Source of the DNA: Lentzea flava
GTDB lineage: Bacteria > Actinomycetota > Actinomycetes > Mycobacteriales > Pseudonocardiaceae
Direction of reading: 5' to 3'
Length of the DNA stretch: 64,000 nt
NCBI RefSeq assembly: GCF_014648475.1
Contig: NZ_BMRE01000036.1
Span: 29,715 to 93,714, forward strand
Of this stretch, positions 45,862 to 52,647 are shown in pieces. The notes under the pieces were generated by a model that ran no database searches, had not been told where the DNA came from, and saw only the letters and a list, made by a program, of their open reading frames with translations. Each line of letters begins with the position of its first letter. Within the stretch, counting starts at the first letter, position 1. A program made the translations under genes and the position numbers.

Positions 45862-46468
45862 TCTCGGCCAGCACGCCGATCTGCTCCACCGCACTCCGCG
45901 CGACCGCGCTGTCCATTGCGGACAGACGGTCGCGCAGGGCGGTGGTGAGCAGCCAGTCCTCGATCTGCTCTCCGGCCGCCGGGTCCTTCCAGAACAGCCA
46001 CGTGCCGTAGTTGCTGCTGTGCAGGAGGTCGCGGGACCAGTACTCGGCCATGTGCGCGAAAGCCCCGTCGGGAAAGCTCTCGACCAGGCGCAGCCACGGA
46101 TTCATGTTCTGGTCGAGCTGGGCGGCGGCCTGGATCAGGTCGTCCAGTGACGGCCAGCGCTCCTCGTCCTCGGCCGCGCGCACGACGACCCCGGTGACCA
46201 GCGCACGGAACGCGGCGCGCTCGTCCTCAGGCCAGCCGGTCCACCCCGCCTGCTCGAGTCCCGAGGTGTACATGGAGTCCGGTTCCCGCTCCAGCACCTG
46301 GACGATCCGGTGCGCGAGCCGCCGCCACGCGAGCTCGTACTCGTCGCGGTCGAAGTGATCGGGGGTCTCCCGCGCGAACTGCCGCACGATCTCGTCCGGC
46401 ACCAGCTCGGGATCGCCGTCGAGCGCGTCCAGCTCGGCCTGGGTCCAGCAGTACAGGCAGCCCTTCAC
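45848..46468 (-). CDS. Unknown protein co-transcribed with the HxlR regulator
   Basis: A 206-residue soluble, mostly helical and acidic protein of no family I recognise. It opens with MKGCLYCWTQAELDAL, a CxxC pair, and contains several Trp-rich turns (MAEYWSRDLLHSSNYGTWLFW). The GTG start overlaps the hxlR stop (GTGA). It overlaps the convergent sdaA by 14 bases. A redox or metal role is suggested by the CxxC and neighbouring flavodoxin, but is speculative. Confidence 0.65.
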   Translation of the reverse strand: MKGCLYCWTQAELDALDGDPELVPDEIVRQFARETPDHFDRDEYELAWRRLAHRIVQVLEREPDSMYTSGLEQAGWTGWPEDERAAFRALVTGVVVRAAEDEERWPSLDDLIQAAAQLDQNMNPWLRLVESFPDGAFAHMAEYWSRDLLHSSNYGTWLFWKDPAAGEQIEDWLLTTALRDRLSAMDSAVARSAVEQIGVLAEISTR

Positions 46469-46818
46469 CGGGCGTCGTACGCCCGTTGCGCCTCCAGCAC
46501 CTCGGGCATCCGCGCCTCCAGGAGGTGGATCAACGACAGCAGCCGATCGGCCGTCTCGCGCCCGAGCGGTGTGAGGCTGTAGTCGACGCGCGGTGGGTTC
46601 GTGGGCTGCGCATCGCGGTGCACGAGCCCGTCGCGCTCCAGTGCGTGCAGCGTCTGGGACAGCATCTTCTCGCTGACCCCGTCGACCCGCCGGCGCAGCT
46701 CGTTGAACCGCAGCGGACCGTCCACGAGCGCGCCCAACGTCAGGCTGCCCCACCTGCCGGTGACGTGCTCCAGCGTCGGGCGTGACGGGCACGCCTTCGC
46801 GAACACGTTGAACTCCAT
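46465..46818 (-). CDS. HxlR-family transcriptional regulator
   Basis: A 117-residue winged-helix protein (LRFNELRRRVDGVSEKMLSQTL recognition region, wing NPPRVDYSLTPLG). It keeps the N-terminal Cys of the family (FAKACPSRPTLE), which in HypR/QorR-type members senses reactive electrophiles. It is divergent from a flavodoxin-type NAD(P)H:quinone reductase, a usual target of such regulators. Confidence 0.87.
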   Translation of the reverse strand: MEFNVFAKACPSRPTLEHVTGRWGSLTLGALVDGPLRFNELRRRVDGVSEKMLSQTLHALERDGLVHRDAQPTNPPRVDYSLTPLGRETADRLLSLIHLLEARMPEVLEAQRAYDAR

Positions 46819-46840
46819 GGCGGGAGCATACCTCCAGTGA

Positions 46841-46875
46841 GCGCTAACTGATAGCTTGCGCTAACGAAAAGTTAG
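46841..46875. promoter_or_regulatory. Candidate HxlR operator between divergent genes
   Basis: Direct repeats GCGCTAAC (46841-46848 and 46858-46865), 17 bases apart, with a perfect inverted repeat CTAAC-GAAAA-GTTAG (46861-46875). They lie between the hxlR and quinone-reductase genes and could control both. Confidence 0.55.
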
Positions 46876-46890
46876 TGTACGTTCTGAGGC

Positions 46891-47463
46891 ATGACCTCAG
46901 TCGCCATCGCGTACCACTCCGGCTACGGCCACACCGCTGTCCTCGCGTCCGCTGTCGAGCGGGGCGCGCTGGAGGCGGGTGCGACCGTGCACCTGATCAA
47001 CGTCGAGACCATCACCGACGCCCAGTGGGAGCTGCTCGACAACGCCGACGCCATCGTGTTCGGCTCGCCGACCTACATGGGCACGGCGTCGAGCGCGTTC
47101 CACAAGTTCGCCGAGGACTCCTCGAAGCGCTGGTTCACCCACTCGTGGAAGGACAAGCTCGCCGCCGGCTTCACCAACTCCGCCTCCAAGAGCGGCGACA
47201 AGCTCAACACCCTGCAGTTCTTCACGGTGCTGGCCGCCCAGCACGGCATGCACTGGGTGAACCTCGGTCTGCACCCCGGCTGGAACACCAGCGAGGGCTC
47301 CGAGCACGACATCAACCGGCTCGGGTTCTTCCTCGGCGCCGCCGCCCAGTCGAACAACGACGAGGGGCCCGACCAGGTGCACAAGGCCGACATCGCGACG
47401 GCCGAACACCTCGGCCGCCGCGTTGCCGAGACGGCCGGGGTGTTCGCTCGCGCCGCTGCCTGA
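46891..47463 (+). CDS. Flavodoxin-family NAD(P)H:quinone oxidoreductase (WrbA-like)
   Basis: A 190-residue FMN protein. The phosphate loop is AYHSGYGHTAVLA (7-19), and later loops are FGSPTYMGTASS and FTNSASKSGDK, as in the WrbA group. Such enzymes reduce quinones in two-electron steps and protect from oxidative stress. It is divergent from hxlR and its stop abuts the stop of the TROVE gene, with no space. Confidence 0.88.
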   Translation: MTSVAIAYHSGYGHTAVLASAVERGALEAGATVHLINVETITDAQWELLDNADAIVFGSPTYMGTASSAFHKFAEDSSKRWFTHSWKDKLAAGFTNSASKSGDKLNTLQFFTVLAAQHGMHWVNLGLHPGWNTSEGSEHDINRLGFFLGAAAQSNNDEGPDQVHKADIATAEHLGRRVAETAGVFARAAA

Positions 47464-49053
47464 TCAGAACGGCCAGTCGGCGTTCCGACCTGCCTCGAGC
47501 AGGGGGATCATGCGGAAAGTCGCGTCGGTGAGGCCACCGAACTCGTGTCGGTTGGCCTTGCCGGTCGCGAACGCCGCCTGCTGGTACCCGCCCAGGTTGA
47601 AGCCGTAGACCGGCACGTGCCGCGGCACGACGTCGGCGACGCCCGTCCCGTACGGCCCGGCGATGGTCTGCATGTCCGAGATGATGAACACCCGGTCGTG
47701 GCCGCGGTAGGTCCGCTGCAGCGACCCGACGATGTCGGTGCCGTGCCCGACCTCACCGATCCGCTTCAGGAACCCGTCGACCGTGCGGATGACCGACGCG
47801 CCCGGCTTGACGTCGTGCCGGAACGTGCCGTCCGCGAAGCCGACCACGTCGACCTGCTCGCCCTTGGCGCCCAGCGCGACACCGAAGACCGCAGCGGCCT
47901 TGGCCGGGGTGACCTTCGATCGCGCCGAGAAACCACAGCCCGTCATCGACGCCGAGGTGTCGACGAGGATCAGCGACCGGCCCGGCAGCGCGGGCAGGTT
48001 GCCGAGCGACGCCTGCAGCGCCTGGTCGAGGGCGTGGCCCCAGCGCAGGCTCGGTGCCGCCTCGTACGCCGACAGGAACCGGAACGGGAACTGCCGCGAG
48101 CGCGCGACCTGGCCCGGGTCGGCCAGCCGGGCCGCGATGGCAGCCGCGGCCTCGTCGGACATGCCGGCCTCGTCGAAGTTGCGCAGGTTGCGCAGCAGAG
48201 CCATGTAACCCATGGACGGCGCGAGCGCCTCCCACACCTCCTTCGTCATCGGGCCCTGCAGCCATCCGGCCACCGACTCCCACGTCATCCCGGCCCGGCG
48301 CAGCACGTCGGCCGCGTCGGGACGCGTGAACAGCTCACGGCGCTGCTCGACCGGCCACGCCATGAGCTCGCGGCGTGCCGCGATCACCCGCAGCGGGGAA
48401 GGGACTTCCACGTCGCCGTCGCGGCGGCGGTCCAGCACGTACTGGAAGAGCGAGCCCTGCCAGTCGGCGGCAGGCGAGGGGTGGGCGAGGTTCAGCACGT
48501 CGGCCATGCGGAAGCCGCGCGCGTCGCTGTCCCACTTGAGGACCGCGCGCTCGTCGTAGAGCCGCCGCACGGCGTCGGCGATGCCGCGCTTGACCGGCTT
48601 CGGCACGCGCCGGCCGTTGACGCTCGTCCAGTAGGCGAGGAGCTCGCCCGGCTCGTCCGCGCGCTGCAGCACGGAGTCCACGACCGCCCGGTTGGTGACG
48701 CCCGCGTCGGTCTCGGCGACGAGGCGCGCGTACACGAACTCGGCCGCGCCGACGAGCGACGCGGTGCGCATGTTCGCCTCGCTGCGCAGCCACTTCAGCA
48801 GTCGCGCGGTCCACTCCGGATCCGCGAGCGCGGCCTCGTGGACGAGCTGTGCGAAACGGGTGTCGCGCTGGTTTCCGGACTCGTAGAAGGTGTGCTCGCC
48901 GCCCAGGTTCGACACGGCGAGCAGGAACAGCTCGGACTTCGTGTCGCGGGCGTAGCCGTCGCCGCCCTCGTAGGTGCGGCCGGACGGTGCCGGCGCCGTG
49001 GCGACCGGGCTGGTGCCCGCCGGACGTGCGCGAAAGATGTTGAACTTCGCCAT
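47464..49053 (-). CDS. rsr: TROVE-domain Ro60-like RNA-binding protein
   Basis: A 529-residue Ro orthologue. The first ~340 residues form the ring of alpha-helical repeats (TROVE: GYARDTKSELFLLAVSNLGGE at the start). The rest is a von Willebrand factor A domain with a MIDAS motif DTSASM and a Thr in VGHGTDIVGSL. Ro binds Y RNAs on its outer surface and misfolded RNA ends in its central hole; with a nuclease it takes part in RNA quality control. ATG 49053 has GAGGGGGAAGAG upstream. Three Y-RNA-like genes lie directly upstream on the same strand. Confidence 0.94.
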   Translation of the reverse strand: MAKFNIFRARPAGTSPVATAPAPSGRTYEGGDGYARDTKSELFLLAVSNLGGEHTFYESGNQRDTRFAQLVHEAALADPEWTARLLKWLRSEANMRTASLVGAAEFVYARLVAETDAGVTNRAVVDSVLQRADEPGELLAYWTSVNGRRVPKPVKRGIADAVRRLYDERAVLKWDSDARGFRMADVLNLAHPSPAADWQGSLFQYVLDRRRDGDVEVPSPLRVIAARRELMAWPVEQRRELFTRPDAADVLRRAGMTWESVAGWLQGPMTKEVWEALAPSMGYMALLRNLRNFDEAGMSDEAAAAIAARLADPGQVARSRQFPFRFLSAYEAAPSLRWGHALDQALQASLGNLPALPGRSLILVDTSASMTGCGFSARSKVTPAKAAAVFGVALGAKGEQVDVVGFADGTFRHDVKPGASVIRTVDGFLKRIGEVGHGTDIVGSLQRTYRGHDRVFIISDMQTIAGPYGTGVADVVPRHVPVYGFNLGGYQQAAFATGKANRHEFGGLTDATFRMIPLLEAGRNADWPF

Positions 49054-49072
49054 CGGCTCTTCCCCCTCAAGA

Positions 49073-49098
49073 CAAAAGAAAGGGGAGCCACGAACCCC
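49073..49098 (-). terminator. Terminator at the 3' end of the Y RNA cluster
   Basis: On the minus strand GGGG (49098-49095) can pair with CCCC (49085-49082) around TTCGTGGCT, followed by TTTCTTTTG. It is where the first Y RNA would end, before the rsr ribosome site. Confidence 0.6.
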
Positions 49099-49240
49099 AC
49101 ACGTGTCCGAGATCAAAGTCGCGGAAGGTACATGCTGCTCTGCCAAGCTGAGCTACAGCGCGATGGCTGGTGGGATTCGAACCCACGACCCGCCCATTAA
49201 CAGTGGAAGTAACCCTCTGCTTCGCACCGGACACGTGTGA
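49082..49240 (-). ncRNA. Bacterial Y RNA (YrlA type) with permuted tRNA-like module
   Basis: The 5' and 3' ends pair perfectly over 12 bases (CACACGTGTCCG at 49239-49228 with 49109-49098). Inside are the Ro-binding parts shared by all three copies: CCGGTGCGAAG then GGGTTACTTC on the 5' side and TTTGATCTCGG on the 3' side. The distal part mimics tRNA but in permuted order: a T-arm GTGGG-TTCGAAT-CCCAC (49186-49170), a short acceptor-like stem CAGC/GCTG, then a D-arm GCTC-AGCTTGGCA-GAGC (49153-49137). This is the layout of YrlA RNAs. It lies nearest rsr. Confidence 0.88.
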
Positions 49241-49247
49241 AGTTGTG

Positions 49248-49325
49248 TGCTCCCCGAGATCAGGTTCGCCAACGGGACATTTGCGTTTTGAAGACGAAGT
49301 AACCGTTGGCTTCGCACCGGGTGCA
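49248..49325 (-). ncRNA. Minimal Y RNA without tRNA-like module
   Basis: About 78 bases. The 5' strand is CACCCGGTGCGAAGCCAACGG followed at once by TTACTTC; the 3' strand is CCTGATCTCGGGG. An inner stem GCCAACGG/CCGTTGGC (perfect, eight bases) encloses a 27-base loop with no T- or D-arm. So the Ro-binding core is kept and the tRNA mimic is absent. It lies between the two larger Y RNAs. Confidence 0.75.
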
Positions 49326-49360
49326 AATCCATGTAACCACGCCGCGCCAGTGATTATTTT
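49323..49360 (-). promoter_or_regulatory. Conserved block upstream of the minimal Y RNA
   Basis: Minus strand, ending in GGTTACATGGATTTGC at the RNA 5' end and containing CACTGGCGCGGCGTGG. It matches the block upstream of the 49381-49504 RNA at about three of four positions, including an A-rich left edge, so it is probably a duplicated promoter. Confidence 0.5.
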
Positions 49361-49380
49361 CCGGCCGATGTGGAGTTGTG

Positions 49381-49504
49381 GGCGCCCGAGGTCAAGTCGC
49401 GGAAGGTGACGTGCTCACCGAGGTGAGCGAAGACCGGCCGAGACCGGCTTCAGGAATCGAACCTGAGATACCAGAAGTAACCCTCCGCTGCGCACCGGGC
49501 GCAC
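49381..49504 (-). ncRNA. Bacterial Y RNA (YrlA type), third copy
   Basis: Ends pair as GCGCCCG with CGGGCGC. The Ro-binding parts are CCGGTGCGCAG, GGGTTACTTC and CTTGACCTCGG. The permuted tRNA-like module has a T-arm TCAGG-TTCGATT-CCTGA (49466-49450), a CCGG/CCGG acceptor-like stem, and a D-arm GCTC-ACCTCGGT-GAGC (49428-49413). It is the first of the three RNAs in the direction of transcription. Confidence 0.85.
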
Positions 49505-49536
49505 ACTCATACAACCACACGGCGCCAGCGGTTTTT
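49501..49536 (-). promoter_or_regulatory. Conserved block upstream of the third-copy Y RNA
   Basis: Minus strand: an A-run (AAAAAA), CGCTGGCGCCGTGTGG, then TTGTATGAGTGTGC at the RNA start. It closely matches the block before the minimal Y RNA and starts just after the DedA stop. Confidence 0.5.
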
Positions 49537-49537
49537 T

Positions 49538-50188
49538 CTACGGCGCGGCCTTCACCAGCCGGCGCAGCAGGTAGAAGAGACCGACCGTGACCAGAAAACC
49601 GGCGGCGCTGATCATCACGACCTCCTCGACGGTCTCGGCGCGTGACCCCGCGAGCACGTACGCGGCACAAATCGGAACAGTTCCGACGAGCGTGTACAGC
49701 AGGAAAGTCCGGAACGGCACCCGCGACACTCCTGCGGACACCGACACGGTCTCCGCCATCATCGGAATACCGCGTGCCACCCCGAAGAACCAGGGCCCGA
49801 ACTGGCGGCCCCACCGCCGCATTTCGGTCAGTTCGTCAATGGTGACGACCCTGCGCACCAGCCACGGGCGCGCAAACCGTCCGAGGGCGTACCCTGCGGC
49901 AGAGGAACCCAGGGATCCGATGATCGCGAGTGCCAGCCCCAGCGGCAGGCCGAGTGCCGTTCCCGCCAGCACGATGAGCGGAGTGGACGGCACGGGCAGC
50001 AGCACGTCCACGACGAGCAGGCCGAAGATCGCCACCGCCGCCCACACCGGGTCGATGCCGCGCACCCACGTCACGACTCCCTCGAAGTCGATGAGGTCGA
50101 GGGCCTCGAACACCAGCCAGCTCAGCAGCACGAACGCGAGCACGACGAACGGAATCCACTTCCACCGCACGCCCGTCTCATAACTCAT
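49538..50188 (-). CDS. DedA/TVP38-family membrane protein
   Basis: A 216-residue protein with about five hydrophobic segments. The family signature GSLGSSAAGYALGRFARPW is near residues 95-113 and the re-entrant PVPSTPLIVLAGTALG near 73-88. DedA proteins are lipid scramblases or undecaprenyl-phosphate flippases needed for envelope homeostasis; which one this is cannot be told. ATG 50188 begins MSYETGVRWKW, just before the first helix. The Y RNA cluster follows directly on the same strand. Confidence 0.85.
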   Translation of the reverse strand: MSYETGVRWKWIPFVVLAFVLLSWLVFEALDLIDFEGVVTWVRGIDPVWAAVAIFGLLVVDVLLPVPSTPLIVLAGTALGLPLGLALAIIGSLGSSAAGYALGRFARPWLVRRVVTIDELTEMRRWGRQFGPWFFGVARGIPMMAETVSVSAGVSRVPFRTFLLYTLVGTVPICAAYVLAGSRAETVEEVVMISAAGFLVTVGLFYLLRRLVKAAP

Positions 50189-50259
50189 CGGGTGATGGTC
50201 GCCCACCTCGATGCGCCGGACAATCCGCCAGTGGCGCAGGTTCCGCGAAGGAGACACAC

Positions 50260-50664
50260 ATGAGTGACGACCTCGTGCCGTTTCTGGGGCACTGGGTGCT
50301 CGATCCGGCACGCTCCGCGTACACCGGCGGCGCCCCTCCCCGAAGCGGTCACTACGACCTGCGCCTGGAGGACGACAGGCTGGTCGTCAGCATCGAAGGC
50401 GTGCTGGGGTCCGGTGATCCCATCCGCACCGGGTACACATTGGACCTGTGGCAGGACACGCCGATGAGCGTCGGCAAGGTCGACCGCGTGCGCACCGTCG
50501 TGGAGCCCAGGAAGTTCTGCACGATCGCCTTCGCGGGCTCGCAAGCGGTTGCGCGGGCGTGGCGCATCCTCGGCACGCTCAACGAGATGACGATCGTCCA
50601 GTCGGCACCGGACGCGTTCGGCGTGTGGCGTGACGACGTTTCCGTGTACCGCAGGCAGTTCTAG
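50260..50664 (+). CDS. Unknown small beta-rich protein
   Basis: A 134-residue soluble protein (LGHWVLDPARSAYTGGAPPR at the start). The pattern of a GxW near the N terminus followed by alternating hydrophobic strands is lipocalin-like, but I cannot assign a family. ATG 50260 has AAGGAG eight bases upstream. Its stop overlaps that of the convergent ABC1 kinase gene by four bases. Confidence 0.65.
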   Translation: MSDDLVPFLGHWVLDPARSAYTGGAPPRSGHYDLRLEDDRLVVSIEGVLGSGDPIRTGYTLDLWQDTPMSVGKVDRVRTVVEPRKFCTIAFAGSQAVARAWRILGTLNEMTIVQSAPDAFGVWRDDVSVYRRQF

Positions 50665-52538
50665 GAACGCGGCCGGAACACCGCGACGACCACGCGCAGG
50701 CCCAGCAGCACGCTGATGATCAGCAGGTTGTAGCCGAACACCTGGTAGAGGCCGATCTCCGGGACGATCTGCGGCCCGCCGGACGATCCGAGCAGCAACA
50801 CCGCCATCACGCCCGCGGTCGCGCCCAGGACGGTCAGCATCACCTGGTGCAGCAGCCCGGTGACGAACGAGCGGTCGCGCTCGTCGGCGAAGAGCCGCAT
50901 CGACATGCTCAGCCTGCCCTGTTCCATCGCACCGGTGATCCGGTCGATCCGCCGCGGCAGCCTGCGCAGCATGGGCAGCACCGCCTGGAGCTCCTCTGCC
51001 ATCGTGCGCCGCACCGATTCCGGGGTGAGGCGTTCGGAGATCTGCTCGGCCGCGAACGCCCGCGACTCCACGACGATGTTGAAGCCCGGCGAGAGCACGC
51101 CCAGCGTGCCTTCCAGCGTCGCCAGCGCGCGGAACACCGCCGCGATCTCCGGCGGGATGCTCAGCCCGAACCGCGAGACCAGGGCGAACAGGTCGCCGAA
51201 CATCTCGACGTCCGGGCGCATGCCCACGCCGAGGTGGCGGGCCATGAACTGGCCGAGCGCGCGCTCCAGCCGTTGCTCGTCGATGTCCTCCGGCCGTGAC
51301 GTCAGCTCCAGCAACGCGTCCGTCAGGCCGGCCGGGTCGCTGCGGTCGATGGCCAGCAGCAGCCGTTGCAGCGCCGAGCGCAGGGCGGAGTCGATCCGGC
51401 CGACCGAGCCGAAGTCGAGCAATCCCAGCCGTCCGTCGGTCAGCAGCAGCACGTTGCCGGGGTGCGGGTCCGCGTGGAAGACGCCGTCCAGCATCACCTG
51501 GCGCAGCACGAACCTCAGCAACGTCCTGGCGAGGCCCTCGTCCTCCGCGGCGCCGCGCACGGGCACGCCGTCGAGCCGGTCCATGACGAGAACCCGGGAG
51601 GTCGACAGGTGGACGTGCGGCAGCCCGACCGAGGTGTCCGACACCGCCGACACGGCCGCGATGTTGCGCGCCTCGACCCGGAAGTCCAGCTCCTCCCGCA
51701 ACGCCGCCGCGAATCCCGCCGCCAGGTCGCGCACGCCCAGCGCCGCACCCCACCGCGTCCGCTGCAACGTCTCGGCGAGGCGCGACACGATGTCCAGGTC
51801 GCCCTCCGCCACCGCGCGCACGTCCGGGCGCTGCACCTTCACCACGACCTCGGCGCCCGTCTTCAGCACGGCCCTGTGCACCTGCGCGATGGACGCCGCG
51901 GCCAGCGGTTCCGGGTCGATCGAGGCGAACGCGTCGAGCCCGACTTCCTCGTCCAGCACGGATCGCACGGAGTCCCAGGACGCCGGGGGAACCTTGTCCT
52001 GCAACAGACTCAGCTCGTCCACGAAGTCCGGCGGCAGCAGGTCGGCGCGCGTCGACAGCACCTGGCCGAGCTTCACGAACGTCACGCCCGCGTCCTGCAA
52101 CGCGAGCCGCAACGAGCGCGCCAGCCCCGCGTCCGACCGTTCTCTGCCGCGCAGGTAGGGCCCCAGGCCGTGCCGGAACGCGATCGCGGTGATCTTCGAG
52201 TACCGGCGGGTGCGGGCGATCCGCCGCCGCAGCATGCCCCACCACTCGGTCGGCGGTGGAATCGAGCCGGTCGGCACGATGATCTCCGCGAACGCCAGCA
52301 GGCCGATCACCGCGAGCAGCGAGATGCCGAGCTGGATGGTGACCAGCGAGGTCGTCGGCGTCGCGGTGGTCTCGCCGAAGATGCCGGATGCGATCGACAT
52401 CGCCAGCAGGCACGCCAGCGCCGTGCGGATCAGGCCGATGCGCAGGCCGAGGATCCGGCGCGCGGCGAGCGACATGCCGAGGACCAGCAGCAGGAAGGTG
52501 ATCGGAAAAGCGATCGCGTAGACGAGGAAGTCCCCCAT
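50661..52538 (-). CDS. ABC1/UbiB-family atypical kinase
   Basis: A 625-residue membrane protein. Three helices at about 1-90 precede the kinase-like domain with the KxGQ motif (FVKLGQVLSTRADLLP), Ala-rich loop AAASIAQVHRA, Lys in VVVKVQRP, catalytic FHADPHPGNVLLL and metal-binding LLDFGSVGR. Two C-terminal helices end the protein. UbiB-type proteins are ATPases that help extract quinone or other isoprenoid lipids from membranes; here menaquinone is the likely lipid (inference). Confidence 0.9.
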   Translation of the reverse strand: MGDFLVYAIAFPITFLLLVLGMSLAARRILGLRIGLIRTALACLLAMSIASGIFGETTATPTTSLVTIQLGISLLAVIGLLAFAEIIVPTGSIPPPTEWWGMLRRRIARTRRYSKITAIAFRHGLGPYLRGRERSDAGLARSLRLALQDAGVTFVKLGQVLSTRADLLPPDFVDELSLLQDKVPPASWDSVRSVLDEEVGLDAFASIDPEPLAAASIAQVHRAVLKTGAEVVVKVQRPDVRAVAEGDLDIVSRLAETLQRTRWGAALGVRDLAAGFAAALREELDFRVEARNIAAVSAVSDTSVGLPHVHLSTSRVLVMDRLDGVPVRGAAEDEGLARTLLRFVLRQVMLDGVFHADPHPGNVLLLTDGRLGLLDFGSVGRIDSALRSALQRLLLAIDRSDPAGLTDALLELTSRPEDIDEQRLERALGQFMARHLGVGMRPDVEMFGDLFALVSRFGLSIPPEIAAVFRALATLEGTLGVLSPGFNIVVESRAFAAEQISERLTPESVRRTMAEELQAVLPMLRRLPRRIDRITGAMEQGRLSMSMRLFADERDRSFVTGLLHQVMLTVLGATAGVMAVLLLGSSGGPQIVPEIGLYQVFGYNLLIISVLLGLRVVVAVFRPRS

Positions 52539-52647
52539 GATCGGCAGCCTAGGCGCGCCTCTTGACTGGAGGCGGGACAGTCACGAAAGATCCGATGAAT
52601 CGCCGCCCGCGTAGACCTGACCGCACATCGAAGTGAGGTGCCAGAAC

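Noticed and set aside
49141..49200. A tRNA gene, suggested by GTGGGATTCGAACCCAC
   Set aside because: The T-arm precedes the D-arm on the coding strand, there is no anticodon arm or full acceptor stem, and the segment is embedded in a Y RNA with paired ends.
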